In this document: one piece after another, positions 19,583 to 28,763 of the stretch
Numbering within the stretch: position 1 is the stretch's first letter
Layout of the letters: each line of letters begins with the position of its first letter
Assembly (NCBI RefSeq): GCF_002009175.1
Contig: NZ_CP018047.1
Coordinates: forward strand, 1,302,001-1,366,000
Length of the DNA: 64,000 nt
From: Streptomyces niveus
GTDB lineage: Bacteria > Actinomycetota > Actinomycetes > Streptomycetales > Streptomycetaceae
Reading direction: 5' to 3'
The notes under the pieces: model-generated
The model's input: only the letters and a program-made list of their open reading frames with translations
Databases searched by the model: none
Told to the model about the DNA's origin: nothing
Made by a program: the position numbers and the translations under genes

Positions 19583-19598
19583 GAATAAGTTGGCTGCC

Positions 19599-19634
19599 AA
19601 TAGGTACCATGCCAATGCGTTCCATAGGTAGGCT
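19599..19634. promoter_or_regulatory. Divergent promoter with ATAGGTA direct repeats (candidate PadR site)
   Basis: The 60 bp between the membrane-protein gene and padR contain two copies of ATAGGTA, at about 19600 and 19624. The second overlaps TAGGCT (19629-19634), a -10-like hexamer 8 nt before the padR ATG. PadR repressors usually bind operators that overlap their own promoters, so these repeats are the best candidates. Confidence 0.4.
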
Positions 19635-19642
19635 GGCTACCC

Positions 19643-19993
19643 ATGAAGACAGACGCGGTGCGTGGGCACCTGGACGGACTGTTGCTGGCCGTGCTCGAAC
19701 CCGGGCCGCTGCACGGCTACGCGATCATCGCGGCGGTCCAGGAGCGGAGCGAGGGCGCGCTCCAGCTCCGTACGGGCACGATCTATCCGGCCCTGAACAG
19801 ACTTGAACGGCTCGGACTGCTCGGCAGCAGTTGGGAGTCGGTCGGCGAACGGCGGCGGCGCTGCTACCGGCTGACCGACGCCGGGCGCGGCAGCCTGGAG
19901 AGCGAACGGACGGCGTGGCACGAGTTCACGACGGCGATCGGCTCGGTCCTGAACCCGGCCGCCACCGCCCCGGCGCCGAGGCCCGCGACATGA
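19643..19993 (+). CDS. PadR-family transcriptional repressor
   Basis: A protein of 116 residues with the PadR winged helix: LLLAVLEPGPLHGYAI, then LRTGTIYPALNRLERLGLL, and the wing RRRCYRLTDAGR. PadR proteins are usually repressors released by small toxic compounds. Its TGA overlaps the ATG of the next gene (ATGA), so the two are translationally coupled, a common pairing of PadR with a membrane protein having a permease prefix domain. Confidence 0.92.
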   Translation: MKTDAVRGHLDGLLLAVLEPGPLHGYAIIAAVQERSEGALQLRTGTIYPALNRLERLGLLGSSWESVGERRRRCYRLTDAGRGSLESERTAWHEFTTAIGSVLNPAATAPAPRPAT

Positions 19994-20688
19994 ACGACGC
20001 GAAGGGCTTCAACGGCATGACGACCGCGCCCGACGACACCGTCGCCGACCCGGTCGCCGACCACGTCGCGACCCTGTCCGCCGCGCTGCACGGCCCCGTC
20101 CGGGCCAAGTCCCGGATGATCCAGGAGATACGGGACGGGCTCACCGACACGGTGGAGGCACACACCCGCGACGGCATGCCCCACGACGAGGCCGCCCGCC
20201 TGGCGGTGCGGGAGTTCGGCACTCCCGAGGAGCTGGTGCCCAGCTGTCAGCGGGAGTTGACCATCGCGCAGACCCGGCGGACCGCCCTGTCGGTCACCCT
20301 CACCGTCCCGTTCCTGATCGCCTGCTGGCATCTGATCTGGAGCGCGGGGCAGGGCTGGCAGCTCCACCACACGGCGCAGCTCCTCGCCGTTCAACTGGCT
20401 GCCGTCGCCGCCGTCGCCACACTGCTCGCAGCGGCGGCGCTCGCCGCCACGGGCGCGCTGGCCCGTGGGCTGCGGACACCTGAGCGGCTGCCGCTGGCGG
20501 TCGCCTGGGCCGGCACGACGGCGGGTGTGGCGATGGTGGTCGCCACCCTCGCGCTGGCCGTGCTGTCACCGCTGGCCACCAACTGGCCGCTGGTCACCCT
20601 CGCGGCCATGGTCACCGCTCTCTCGCACGGCATGGTGGCCTCCTCGGCCCGTGCCTGCCGCCGCTGCGCGCGCCTGCCGGTGACGTAG
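19990..20688 (+). CDS. Membrane protein with permease prefix domain, PadR partner
   Basis: A protein of 232 residues. The N-terminal 95 residues form a soluble helical permease-prefix domain (RMIQEIRDGLTDTVEAH, DEAARLAVREFGTPEELV). About four membrane helices follow (LSVTLTVPFLIACWHLIW, then Ala/Val-rich spans). Its start overlaps the padR stop by ATGA. Such proteins are thought to work with the PadR regulator in an envelope-stress response, but no biochemical role is established. Confidence 0.82.
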   Translation: MNDAKGFNGMTTAPDDTVADPVADHVATLSAALHGPVRAKSRMIQEIRDGLTDTVEAHTRDGMPHDEAARLAVREFGTPEELVPSCQRELTIAQTRRTALSVTLTVPFLIACWHLIWSAGQGWQLHHTAQLLAVQLAAVAAVATLLAAAALAATGALARGLRTPERLPLAVAWAGTTAGVAMVVATLALAVLSPLATNWPLVTLAAMVTALSHGMVASSARACRRCARLPVT

Positions 20689-20704
20689 GGCGACAGGTGG
20701 AAGC

Positions 20705-20752
20705 GGGGCGGGCGGATCATCCGGGGCCGGTACGGGATGATCCGCCCGCCCC
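20705..20752 (+). terminator. Perfect 18-bp hairpin after padR operon
   Basis: GGGGCGGGCGGATCATCC at 20705-20722 pairs exactly with 20735-20752, with a 12-nt loop, 16 bp after the stop of the preceding gene. There is no T run, as is usual in Streptomyces terminators. Confidence 0.8.
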
Positions 20753-20795
20753 TCCGCGTTGCAGCGCACAGACAACAAGAGGTGGAGGCGGAGCG

Positions 20796-21848
20796 GTGCA
20801 CGGTGAGTACAAGGTGCCCGGCGGCAAGCTCGTCGTGGTGGATCTGGACGCGCGCGACGGCGTCCTGCGTGATGTACGGGTCTCCGGGGACTTCTTCCTG
20901 GAGCCGGACGAGGCGATCCACGCCATCGACCGGGCGCTCGAAGGCGCGCCCGCCGACCTCGACGCGGTCGCGCTGGCCGCCCGTATCCAGGCGGCGCTGC
21001 CGCCCGGCACCCAGATGTACGGGCTGACGAGTGACGGCATCGGCATCGCCGTGCGGCGCGCGCTGGCCCACGCCACCGACTGGACGGACTACGACTGGCA
21101 GCTCGTCCACATGGAACCGCAGCCGCCCGCCCTCCACATGGCCCTGGACGAGGTCCTGACGCACGAGGTCGCGGCGGGCCGCCGCGCGCCGACCCTGCGG
21201 GTCTGGGAGTGGGCCTCCCCCGCCGTGGTGATCGGCAGCTTCCAGTCGCTGCGCAACGAGGTCGACCCGGCGGCCGCCGAGCGGCACGGTGTGACGGTCG
21301 TACGGCGGATCTCCGGCGGCGGCGCCATGTTCATCGAGCCCGGCAACACCATCACGTACTCACTGTCCGTCCCCGACGCCCTCGTGCAGGGGCTGACGTT
21401 CGCCGACAGTTACGCGTATCTGGACGACTGGGTGCTCGGCGCGCTGGGCGACATGGGGGTCAAGGCCTGGTACCAGCCGCTCAACGACATCGCCACCGAG
21501 GCGGGCAAGATCGCGGGCGCGGCGCAGAAGCGGGTGGTGGGCGGCGGCGCCGTACTGCACCACGTGACGATGGCGTACGACATCGACGCCGCCAAGATGC
21601 TCGAAGTCCTGCGCATCGGCAAGGAGAAGCTCTCCGACAAGGGCACGCGCAGCGCGGCGAAGCGGGTGGACCCGCTGCGCCGCCAGACGGGGCTGCCGCG
21701 CGAGGCGGTCATCGAGCGGATGATCGGGTCCTTCCGCGGGCGGTACGGCCTGACGGAGGGCAAGGTCACCGACGAGGAGATGGCACAGGCAAGGGAGTTG
21801 GCCGGGACGAAGTTCGGCACGGCCCAGTGGACGGCCAGGGTTCCGTAG
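20796..21848 (+). CDS. lplA: Lipoate--protein ligase with N-terminal accessory domain
   Basis: A protein of 350 residues that activates lipoate with ATP and attaches it to carrier lysines of 2-oxoacid dehydrogenases and the glycine cleavage system. The catalytic core (about 110-350) has RRISGGGAMFIEPGNTITY and the lipoyl-AMP lysine segment EAGKIAGAAQKR. The first 95 residues resemble the accessory domain that lies at the C terminus in E. coli LplA, so the domain order is permuted. The GTG at 20796 has GGAGG upstream; longer frames start in the hairpin region and are rejected. Confidence 0.9.
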   Translation: MHGEYKVPGGKLVVVDLDARDGVLRDVRVSGDFFLEPDEAIHAIDRALEGAPADLDAVALAARIQAALPPGTQMYGLTSDGIGIAVRRALAHATDWTDYDWQLVHMEPQPPALHMALDEVLTHEVAAGRRAPTLRVWEWASPAVVIGSFQSLRNEVDPAAAERHGVTVVRRISGGGAMFIEPGNTITYSLSVPDALVQGLTFADSYAYLDDWVLGALGDMGVKAWYQPLNDIATEAGKIAGAAQKRVVGGGAVLHHVTMAYDIDAAKMLEVLRIGKEKLSDKGTRSAAKRVDPLRRQTGLPREAVIERMIGSFRGRYGLTEGKVTDEEMAQARELAGTKFGTAQWTARVP

Positions 21849-21902
21849 CCGGGGTTCCGTAGCCGGGGCGCCGCCTGCCGGGCCCGCCGGCGCCGGGGCG
21901 TG

Positions 21903-21930
21903 GCCGCGCGGTGGACCGTCACCGCGCGGC
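21903..21930. terminator. Hairpin between convergent lplA and LLM genes
   Basis: GCCGCGCGGTG (21903-21913) pairs exactly with 21920-21930, loop 6 nt. It lies between the stops of two convergent genes and can serve both. Confidence 0.7.
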
Positions 21931-21957
21931 GCCCGTCGGACGCGCCCCTGCAGCGGC

Positions 21958-22959
21958 TCAGGAGGCCAGCGCGGGGATGATCTCGGAGCCGTACGTGTCG
22001 ATCGTCGCCTCCTTCGCGTCGTGCATGTTGTAGACGGCGAACTGGTCGACGCCCAGGGCCCGCAGCGTCTTCAGCTTCTCGATGTGCGCCTCGGCCGGGC
22101 CCAGCAGGCAGAAGCGGTCCACGATGTCGTCGGGTACGAAGTCCGTGGACGGGTTCCCGGCGCGGCCGTGGTGGCTGTAGTCGTATCCCTCGCGCTGTTT
22201 GATGTACGTGGTGAGGGCGTCGGGCACCAGGTCGGAGTGCTCGCCGTAGCGGCTCACCAGATCCGCTACGTGGTTGCCGACCATTCCGCCGAACCAGCGG
22301 CACTGGTCGCGGGCGTGCGCCAGGTCGTCGCCGACATAGGCGGGGGCGGCGACGCAGATGGTGACGGAGTCCGGGTCGCGCCCGGCGTCCGACGCGGCCG
22401 TACGGACGGCGTTGACCATGGTCTCGGTGAGATACGGGTCGGCGAGCTGGAGGATGAAGCCGTCGGCCTTCGCGCCGGCCATGGCCAGGGCCTTCGGCCC
22501 GTACGCGGCCATCCACACCGGCAGCTTCCCGTCCCGTACCCAGGGCAGCCGGATCGGGTTGCCGTCCACCAACGCCTCGCGGCCCTCGGCGAGTTCACGG
22601 ATGACGTCGATCGCCTCGCCGAGCCGCGCGAGCGTGTTGGGCGGGCGGCCGGCGACCCGCATCGCCGAGTCGCCGCGGCCGATGCCGCACACGGTGCGGT
22701 TGCCGTACATCTCGTTGAGCGTCGCGAAGGTGGAAGCGGTCACCTCCCAGGTGCGGGTGCCCGGGTTGGTGACCATCGGCCCGACGATCAGTTTGGTGGT
22801 GTGTTCGAGGATGCGGCTGTAGACGACGAACGGCTCCTGCCACAGCACGGCGGAGTCGAAGGTCCAGCCGTACCGGAAGCCGTTGCGCTCGGCGCGCCGC
22901 ATGAGACCGACGACCGCCGACGCCGGCGGGTCGGTCTGGAGCACGAGTCCGAAGTCCAT
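21958..22959 (-). CDS. F420-dependent LLM-class oxidoreductase in pyrimidine-type operon
   Basis: A TIM-barrel luciferase-like protein of 333 residues that would use F420 or FMN. Family segments include ERNGFRYGWTFDSAVLW, a GPMVTNPGTRTWEVTAS strand and GIGRGDSAMR (cofactor phosphate loop). It is the last gene of a four-gene leftward operon with beta-ureidopropionase-like, aminotransferase and dihydropyrimidinase genes; the gap to the dihydropyrimidinase gene is 20 bp. This placement implies a step in cyclic amide or pyrimidine catabolism, perhaps reducing or oxidising the ring before hydrolysis. The exact reaction is unknown. Confidence 0.85.
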   Translation of the reverse strand: MDFGLVLQTDPPASAVVGLMRRAERNGFRYGWTFDSAVLWQEPFVVYSRILEHTTKLIVGPMVTNPGTRTWEVTASTFATLNEMYGNRTVCGIGRGDSAMRVAGRPPNTLARLGEAIDVIRELAEGREALVDGNPIRLPWVRDGKLPVWMAAYGPKALAMAGAKADGFILQLADPYLTETMVNAVRTAASDAGRDPDSVTICVAAPAYVGDDLAHARDQCRWFGGMVGNHVADLVSRYGEHSDLVPDALTTYIKQREGYDYSHHGRAGNPSTDFVPDDIVDRFCLLGPAEAHIEKLKTLRALGVDQFAVYNMHDAKEATIDTYGSEIIPALAS

Positions 22960-22979
22960 GGCGGGGCCACTCCCAACTT

Positions 22980-24383
22980 TCAGGTGAGGTACTGACAGGT
23001 GGAGCGGGGGGTGTAACTGCCGTGCCCCGGACGCCCGGTGTACTTGCGGCCGTCGATGACGACCTCGCCGCGCGACAGCACGGTCTCGACCTGTCCGGTG
23101 ATCCGCTTGCCCTCGTACACCGAGTAGTCGACGTCCATGTGGTGCGTCCGGGCGGACAGGGTCTGTTCCGCGTGCGGGTCGTAGATGACGATGTCGGCGT
23201 CGGCGCCCGGCGCGATGGTGCCCTTCTTGGGATACAGGCCGAACATCCTGGCCGGGCTCGCGCAGGCGATCTCGATCCAGCGGCGCCGGGTGATGTGCCC
23301 GTCGACGACGGCCTGATGGAGGAGATCCATCCGGTGCTCGACGCCCGGCAGTCCGTTGGGGATCTTGGAGAAGTCGCCTCGGCCCATCTCCTTCTGCCCG
23401 TTGAAGCAGAACGGGCAGTGGTCGGTGGAGACGACCTGGAGGTCGTTGGTGCGCAGCCCGCGCCAGAGGGCGGACTGGTGTTCGCGGGGCCGAAGCGGGG
23501 TCGAGCAGACGTACTTGGCGCCCTCGAAGTCCGGCTCGGCGAGATTGTCCGTGGACAGGAAGAGGTACTGCGGGCAGGTCTCGCCGAAGACCGGAAGTCC
23601 CATGTCGCGGGCGGCGGCCAGCTCGGCGACGGCCTCCTCGGCGGACACGTGCACGACGTACAGGGGCGCGTCGGCGACGCGGGCGAGCTGGATCGCGCGG
23701 TGTGTCGCCTCGGCCTCCAGCAGCACCTTGCGCACCTCGCCGTGGTGGCGGGGGTCGGTGCGTCCGGCGGCGAGGGCCTGCTCGACGAGGACGTCGATCG
23801 CGATGCCGTTCTCGGCGTGCATCATGATCAACCCCCCGTTGTGGGAGGCCCGTTGCATGGCGCGCAGGATCTTGCCGTCGTCGCTGTAGAACACACCGGG
23901 GTAGGCCATGAACAGCTTGAAGGAGGTGATGCCCTCCTGGACGAGGAGGTCCATCTCCTTGAGGGAGTCCTCGTTGACGTCGGCGAGGATCATATGGAAG
24001 CCGTAGTCGATGGCGCAGTTGCCGTCCGCCTTGGCGTACCAGGCGTCGAGCCCTTCACGCAGCGCCTGGCCGGGTGACTGGATGGCGAAGTCCACGATGG
24101 TGGTGGTGCCGCCCCAGGCGGCGGCGCGGGTGCCGGTCTCGAAGGTGTCGGCGGCGAAGGTCCCGCCGAACGGCATCTCCATGTGCGTATGGCCGTCGAC
24201 GCCGCCGGGGATGACGTACTTGTCGGTGGCGTCGATGACCCGGTCCGCGGTCCAACTCGCGGCGACGTCGGAGCCGTTGGCGGCGAGCGCGACGATACGG
24301 CCGTCCTCGGTCAGCACATCGGCGTGGACCTCGTCGGCGGCGGTGATGACCAGACCGCCGCGGACGAGCGTGCGTTTACTCAT
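22980..24383 (-). CDS. hydA: Dihydropyrimidinase (hydantoinase)
   Basis: An amidohydrolase of 467 residues that opens dihydropyrimidine or hydantoin rings. All metal-site segments are visible: HTHMEMPF, the carboxylated-lysine segment ITSFKLFMAYPG, MMHAENG, YVVHVSAEEA and STDHCPFC. Length fits the family. It lies between the aminotransferase gene (90 bp upstream) and the LLM gene in one operon, so its product, an N-carbamoyl beta-amino acid, would go to the beta-ureidopropionase-like enzyme encoded first. Confidence 0.94.
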   Translation of the reverse strand: MSKRTLVRGGLVITAADEVHADVLTEDGRIVALAANGSDVAASWTADRVIDATDKYVIPGGVDGHTHMEMPFGGTFAADTFETGTRAAAWGGTTTIVDFAIQSPGQALREGLDAWYAKADGNCAIDYGFHMILADVNEDSLKEMDLLVQEGITSFKLFMAYPGVFYSDDGKILRAMQRASHNGGLIMMHAENGIAIDVLVEQALAAGRTDPRHHGEVRKVLLEAEATHRAIQLARVADAPLYVVHVSAEEAVAELAAARDMGLPVFGETCPQYLFLSTDNLAEPDFEGAKYVCSTPLRPREHQSALWRGLRTNDLQVVSTDHCPFCFNGQKEMGRGDFSKIPNGLPGVEHRMDLLHQAVVDGHITRRRWIEIACASPARMFGLYPKKGTIAPGADADIVIYDPHAEQTLSARTHHMDVDYSVYEGKRITGQVETVLSRGEVVIDGRKYTGRPGHGSYTPRSTCQYLT

Positions 24384-24472
24384 GACTTGGCCTCCGTGAC
24401 AGGACGGAACGTGAACGTGAGGTGGCTGGGGCGAAGGGCGAACGACCAGCGGCGTACGGAGAGCGGCGCCGA

Positions 24473-25837
24473 CTAGACGCTGTCCAGGGCGCGTTCGAGG
24501 ATCGCCGCGCCCTCCTCGGCCTCCGCGACCGTGAGGGACAGCGGCGGGGCGATGCGCAGCACGCTGGTGTCGTGCCCGCCGCCCTTGCCGATCAGCAGGC
24601 CGCCCTCGCGTGCCGCCTCGGTGACCGCCGCGGCGGCCTCCGGGTTCGCCTCGTCGGTGCCCGGCTTCACGAGTTCGATGCCGATCATCAGGCCCCGGCC
24701 GCGCACCTCCCGTACGGCGGGGACTCCGGCGCCCGCGGCGCGCAGCCGCTCGATCAGCAGGCCGCCGACGCGGCGGGCGTTGCCGGGGAGGTCGTGGTCC
24801 AGGAGGTACGCGAGATTGGCCACGCCGGCCGCCATCGTGACCGGGCTGCCGCCGAAGGTCGAAATGGAGTTGGCGTCAAGGCAGTTCATGATCTCGGCGC
24901 GGGCGACGACACCGCCGATGGACATGCCGTTGCCGATGCCCTTGGCGAAGGTGAGGATGTCCGGCGGGCCGTTCTCGGCGTGCGCCTGCCAGCCCCAGAA
25001 GTGCTCACCGGTGCGGCCCCAGCCGGTCTGCACCTCGTCGCTGATCCACAGGATGCCGTGCCGGTCGAGGACTTCACGGAACGCGGCGTACAGACCGTCC
25101 GGCGGTGAGGTGAATCCGCCGACGCCCTGGATCGGCTCGGCGATCAGCGCGGCGGGCACGCGGACGTGTCCGAGCAGGTCCTCCAGGTCGGCGACGCACG
25201 CGGCGATGAAGTCCGTGTCGGACAGATGCGCGTACGGGCCCCGGGTGCGGACGCCGCCATGCACGTACAGCGTCTGGAGCGGCGAGAGGCTCGTCGGGGA
25301 CCAGCCGCTGTTGCCGGTGATGGACACGGCGGAGAAGGACCGGCCGTGGTAGCTGTTGCGCATCGCGAGGATCTGGTTGGAGCGGCGGTAGGCGGTCGCG
25401 AGCAGCAGGGCCGTGTCGTTGGCCTCGGTACCGGAGGTGGTGACGAAGACCCGCGCGTCCGGGATGCCGGAGAGGGCGGCGACGCGCTCGGCGAACTCCA
25501 CCATCGGGCGGTTGAGATAGAGCGTGGACGAGTGGATGATCCGTCCGGCCTGCTCGGCGACCGCCTTGGTGACCTCGGGGAGGGCGTGGGCGGTCATGGT
25601 GGTGAGGATGCCGCCGAAGAAGTCGAGGTAGCGGTTGCCCTCGGCGTCCCAGACGTGACGGCCCTCGCCGTGGGTGAGTTCGATGGGACGCCGGTAGTAG
25701 AGGGCCAGCCAGTCGGGCAGGACGGCGCGGTGCCGGCCGTGCAGGTCGGTGGCGGGCAGGCTCACGGCCGCGTCGTGGGACGACGGTCCGGGGCCGGCCT
25801 GGTTCGCGGCGGCCGGGTTCGCGGGTGCCTCGGTCAC
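24473..25837 (-). CDS. PLP-dependent class III aminotransferase (beta-alanine-type)
   Basis: A protein of 454 residues of the omega-aminotransferase family (AGXT2-like). Visible are the PLP-phosphate segment TTSGTEANDTALLLA, DEVQTGWGRTGEHFW, and the Schiff-base lysine in ILTFAKGIGNGMS. The GTG start (25837) overlaps the TGA of the preceding nitrilase gene (GTGA), so the two are translationally coupled. In this operon it most likely converts beta-alanine, the product of pyrimidine breakdown, to malonate semialdehyde. Confidence 0.92.
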   Translation of the reverse strand: MTEAPANPAAANQAGPGPSSHDAAVSLPATDLHGRHRAVLPDWLALYYRRPIELTHGEGRHVWDAEGNRYLDFFGGILTTMTAHALPEVTKAVAEQAGRIIHSSTLYLNRPMVEFAERVAALSGIPDARVFVTTSGTEANDTALLLATAYRRSNQILAMRNSYHGRSFSAVSITGNSGWSPTSLSPLQTLYVHGGVRTRGPYAHLSDTDFIAACVADLEDLLGHVRVPAALIAEPIQGVGGFTSPPDGLYAAFREVLDRHGILWISDEVQTGWGRTGEHFWGWQAHAENGPPDILTFAKGIGNGMSIGGVVARAEIMNCLDANSISTFGGSPVTMAAGVANLAYLLDHDLPGNARRVGGLLIERLRAAGAGVPAVREVRGRGLMIGIELVKPGTDEANPEAAAAVTEAAREGGLLIGKGGGHDTSVLRIAPPLSLTVAEAEEGAAILERALDSV

Positions 25838-26676
25838 GGCTGCACCAGCCCCTCGTACGCGTCCGGGCGGCGGTCCCGGTAGAAGGCCCACTGCTGGCGG
25901 ACCTCGTCGATGACCCCGAAGTCCAGGTCCCTGACGACCAGTTCCTCGGCCTTGTCGCTCGCGGTCTCGCCGACGAACTGGCCGCGCGGGTCGACGAAGT
26001 ACGACGTCCCGTAGAAGTCGTTGTCGCCGTACTCCTCCTGGCCGACGCGGTTGATCGCGGCGATGAAGTACTCGTTGGCGACGGCGGCGGCGGGCTGTTC
26101 GAGCTGCCACAGATAGCTGGAGAGACCGCGCGAGGTGGCCGACGGGTTGTAGACCAGTTCGGCGCCGTTCAGGCCGAGTTGGCGCCAGCCCTCCGGGAAG
26201 TGCCGGTCGTAGCAGATGTATACGCCGACCTTGCCGACCGCGGTGTCGAAGACGGGCCAGCCCGCGTTGCCGGGCTTGAAGTAGTACTTCTCCCAGAAGC
26301 CCTTGACCTGCGGGATGTGGTGCTTGCGGTACTTGCCGAGGTACGAGCCGTCGGCGTCGATGACGGCCGCGGTGTTGTAGTAGAACCCGGACTGCTCGAC
26401 CTCGAACACCGGGACGACGACGACCATTCCGGTCTCCTGCGCCAGGGCCCGCATCCGGGTCACGGTCGGTCCGTCGGGGACGGCCTCGGCCCACCGGTAG
26501 TGCTCGGGCTCCTGCACCTGGCAGAAGTAGGGGGCGTTGAACACCTCCTGGAAACCGATGACCTTGGCGCCTTGCCGGGCCGCCTCGCGGGCGTGCTCCT
26601 CATGCTTGGCGATCATGGATTCGGTGTCCCCGGTCCAGGTCGCCTGGACGAGTGCGGCGCGTACGACTCTGGCCAC
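25834..26676 (-). CDS. Nitrilase-superfamily amidohydrolase, beta-ureidopropionase-like
   Basis: A carbon-nitrogen hydrolase of 280 residues. The Glu-Lys-Cys triad is present: E in GFQEVFNAPYF, K in KYRKHHIPQVKG, C in YICYDRHFPEGW. The strings match N-carbamoyl-beta-alanine amidohydrolases. I start it at the GTG 26676, which has AAGGAG 6 nt upstream; the frame extends 93 bp further but without a ribosome site. It is the first gene of the operon, so the promoter lies in 26677-26930. Confidence 0.92.
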   Translation of the reverse strand: MARVVRAALVQATWTGDTESMIAKHEEHAREAARQGAKVIGFQEVFNAPYFCQVQEPEHYRWAEAVPDGPTVTRMRALAQETGMVVVVPVFEVEQSGFYYNTAAVIDADGSYLGKYRKHHIPQVKGFWEKYYFKPGNAGWPVFDTAVGKVGVYICYDRHFPEGWRQLGLNGAELVYNPSATSRGLSSYLWQLEQPAAAVANEYFIAAINRVGQEEYGDNDFYGTSYFVDPRGQFVGETASDKAEELVVRDLDFGVIDEVRQQWAFYRDRRPDAYEGLVQP

Positions 26677-26932
26677 GAGCTGCTCCTTCGGCGGAAGGTC
26701 GAGCGTTTGCTGGGCGTTTCCTGAGCGCGTTCCAAGCGCGTTCCGAGCGCTTTCTACGCCCGTAGACACGGTGCGTAGGAGGAGAACCTAAGCCCGCCGT
26801 CCCACGGGGGCAAGACCATCGCTGTTAAGCCGCAGAGTCGATCATGATTCGCACCCACCCGGTCCACAGAGCGTCCGGGCGCCGCCGTCGGAGCGGTTCG
26901 GGCCGGGCCGGAGCCCGGCGTACCCGTCCGCG

Positions 26933-28537
26933 TCAGGCGCCGCCCCTGCCCGCGCTCCGCAGCGCACGGGCCAGATCGCGTTCGTGGCCGGTGGAGACGC
27001 CTCGCGCCGCTTCGAGCAGCCAAGGGACCAGGCGCGTCGGGTCCACCGCCGCGACACGTGCCGTGTCGTCCGGCGTACGGGCGCGGACGAACGCGCCGAG
27101 CAGCGCCTGGACCTCCTGGGCGCGGCCCGCGTCGCCGAGGGCGACGGCCGCGTGGCCGATGTCCTCGGCGGGCCGTGAGACGCCCTGTCGCAGCAGCACA
27201 CCGCAGTCCGCGTCGCGGCCGGCCATGGCGAGCGCGCTCGCCGCCGCCGCGAGCCGGTCGGGCGGCAGGGACGACGCCTCCCACAGCACCGACGCCCAGT
27301 CGGCGCCGAGTTCGGCGCGGTGCAGTTCGGCGGCGAGGAAGGGCAGTTGTTCGGCGGGTCTGGCCGCCGCCTCGCAGAGCGCCACATGTGCCTCGCCGCT
27401 GCGGCCGGCGGCTCGCAGCCGTACGAGCACGGCCACCGTGTCGAGGGCCGCGCGGCGCGCCTCGGCCTGCTCCCGCGTCAGGCCGCTGTCGGGCCCGTCC
27501 GTACGGGTCCGCTCGGAGCCCGGCGAGCCGCCGAAGCGGGCGCCGCGCGGCGGTGCGGTGTTGGAGGGTGGTACGAGGGGGGCGGCCGCCGGATCGCCGC
27601 CCTCGGTGAAGGCGAAGCGGGCGCCTCGCTGCTTGCGCTGCTTACGGCGCTGGCCGGGCACCTGCGCCATCTCCTGTGAATCCTCGGGCCCGACGGCGGG
27701 GTTGGAGCCCGTGTCGCTCGCGTCATCGGCACCCCGGCGGCCGTCCGGACCGCCCCAGCCCGTGGAGTCGCGTCCCCCGCCGGTACGGCCCGGCTCGGGG
27801 CGGAACCACTCGTCGGGCGCGGTGGGCCGGCCGCCGTCGGGACGGCCGAAAACCGACTGGTCGTCGACCATGGGTTCCTCGGCCCGGTACCACCCGTCGG
27901 CGGCCGTGGGTCTCGCCTCCGGGGAGCCGTACTCCGGGCCGGCGGGCGCGGCGTGCGCGGGCGAGGAGGAACGCGGGGCGGGAGTGCCCTGCGTGCCCCG
28001 TGCGGAGTGCGCGGGCTGCGCGTTCGACGGCCCGGCGACGGCCGCGAGGCGCTCACGCAGTTCGGTGCAGCGGGCGGTCGCGCGCGCGTAGTCGTCCCGG
28101 ACCCACGCCAGGTCGTATTCGAGCTGGTCGGCCTCCGGTGAACCCTCGCCCACCTGCCGGAGGCGGCGCATCACCTCGTCGGCGCGGCTCGCCGCCGTGG
28201 CCTGTTCGTGCTGCATCAGCCGCAGCCGCTCCCCCAGCGCGTCGGGGCCGCCGGGGAGCCGGTCGTGCGCCGCCGCGGACGCGGCGTGCAGCCTGCCCGC
28301 CCGTGCCGTCTCGCGGTCGACCGGCCGGTTCTCGTGGCTCGCGGCGAGGTCGTGGAGCAGCGACTCCACGACGTCCCAGGGCGGTACTTCGTCACCGTCG
28401 AGGCAGGCCCTGAGCCCTTCGGGGTCCCGCTGCCTGAACACGGCGTACCAGCCGCCGTCCGGGTCGAGGAGCGCCGTCATCCCGCGGAAGTACCGCGCGA
28501 AAGCCCCTATTTCCGCCGGAAGTTCGTGCCTAGTCAT
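26933..28537 (-). CDS. Large partly disordered protein of unknown function
   Basis: A protein of 534 residues. The N terminus (MTRHELPAEIGAFARYFRGM, then WYAVFRQRDPEGLRACLDG) looks folded. Residues about 90-180 are helical and coiled-coil-like (LRLMQHEQATAASRADEVM). Residues 185-360 are low-complexity, rich in Pro, Gly, Ser and charged residues. The C-terminal 170 residues are Ala-rich helices that resemble tandem helical repeats. I do not recognise the family; similar Streptomyces proteins are annotated only as large tegument-like or hypothetical. It stands alone. Confidence 0.75.
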   Translation of the reverse strand: MTRHELPAEIGAFARYFRGMTALLDPDGGWYAVFRQRDPEGLRACLDGDEVPPWDVVESLLHDLAASHENRPVDRETARAGRLHAASAAAHDRLPGGPDALGERLRLMQHEQATAASRADEVMRRLRQVGEGSPEADQLEYDLAWVRDDYARATARCTELRERLAAVAGPSNAQPAHSARGTQGTPAPRSSSPAHAAPAGPEYGSPEARPTAADGWYRAEEPMVDDQSVFGRPDGGRPTAPDEWFRPEPGRTGGGRDSTGWGGPDGRRGADDASDTGSNPAVGPEDSQEMAQVPGQRRKQRKQRGARFAFTEGGDPAAAPLVPPSNTAPPRGARFGGSPGSERTRTDGPDSGLTREQAEARRAALDTVAVLVRLRAAGRSGEAHVALCEAAARPAEQLPFLAAELHRAELGADWASVLWEASSLPPDRLAAAASALAMAGRDADCGVLLRQGVSRPAEDIGHAAVALGDAGRAQEVQALLGAFVRARTPDDTARVAAVDPTRLVPWLLEAARGVSTGHERDLARALRSAGRGGA

Positions 28538-28763
28538 CGCTGTCTTTCCCGCCCCTGCCCTGCCGCGCACTGCCTTGAGCCAACCGTCCGGCCCGCCGGC
28601 ATGAAACCGCAGCCGTGTTACGTGACGGCTACGCGGGATTTTCGCGCACGGTGCGGTGCGATCACTCAAGTATGTGCTCACCGAGTGGTCGACGTCACGT
28701 TTCCGAGGAAAAAATGTGGTTAAGACTCAAGGTTCTTTCACAAGTCGGCGCGCCGACGAGGCG

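Noticed and set aside
24473..26494. Aminotransferase read as a 673-residue protein
   Set aside because: The first 219 residues overlap the nitrilase gene in another frame and have Arg/Gly-rich shadow composition. The GTGA overlap at 25834-25837 fixes the start.
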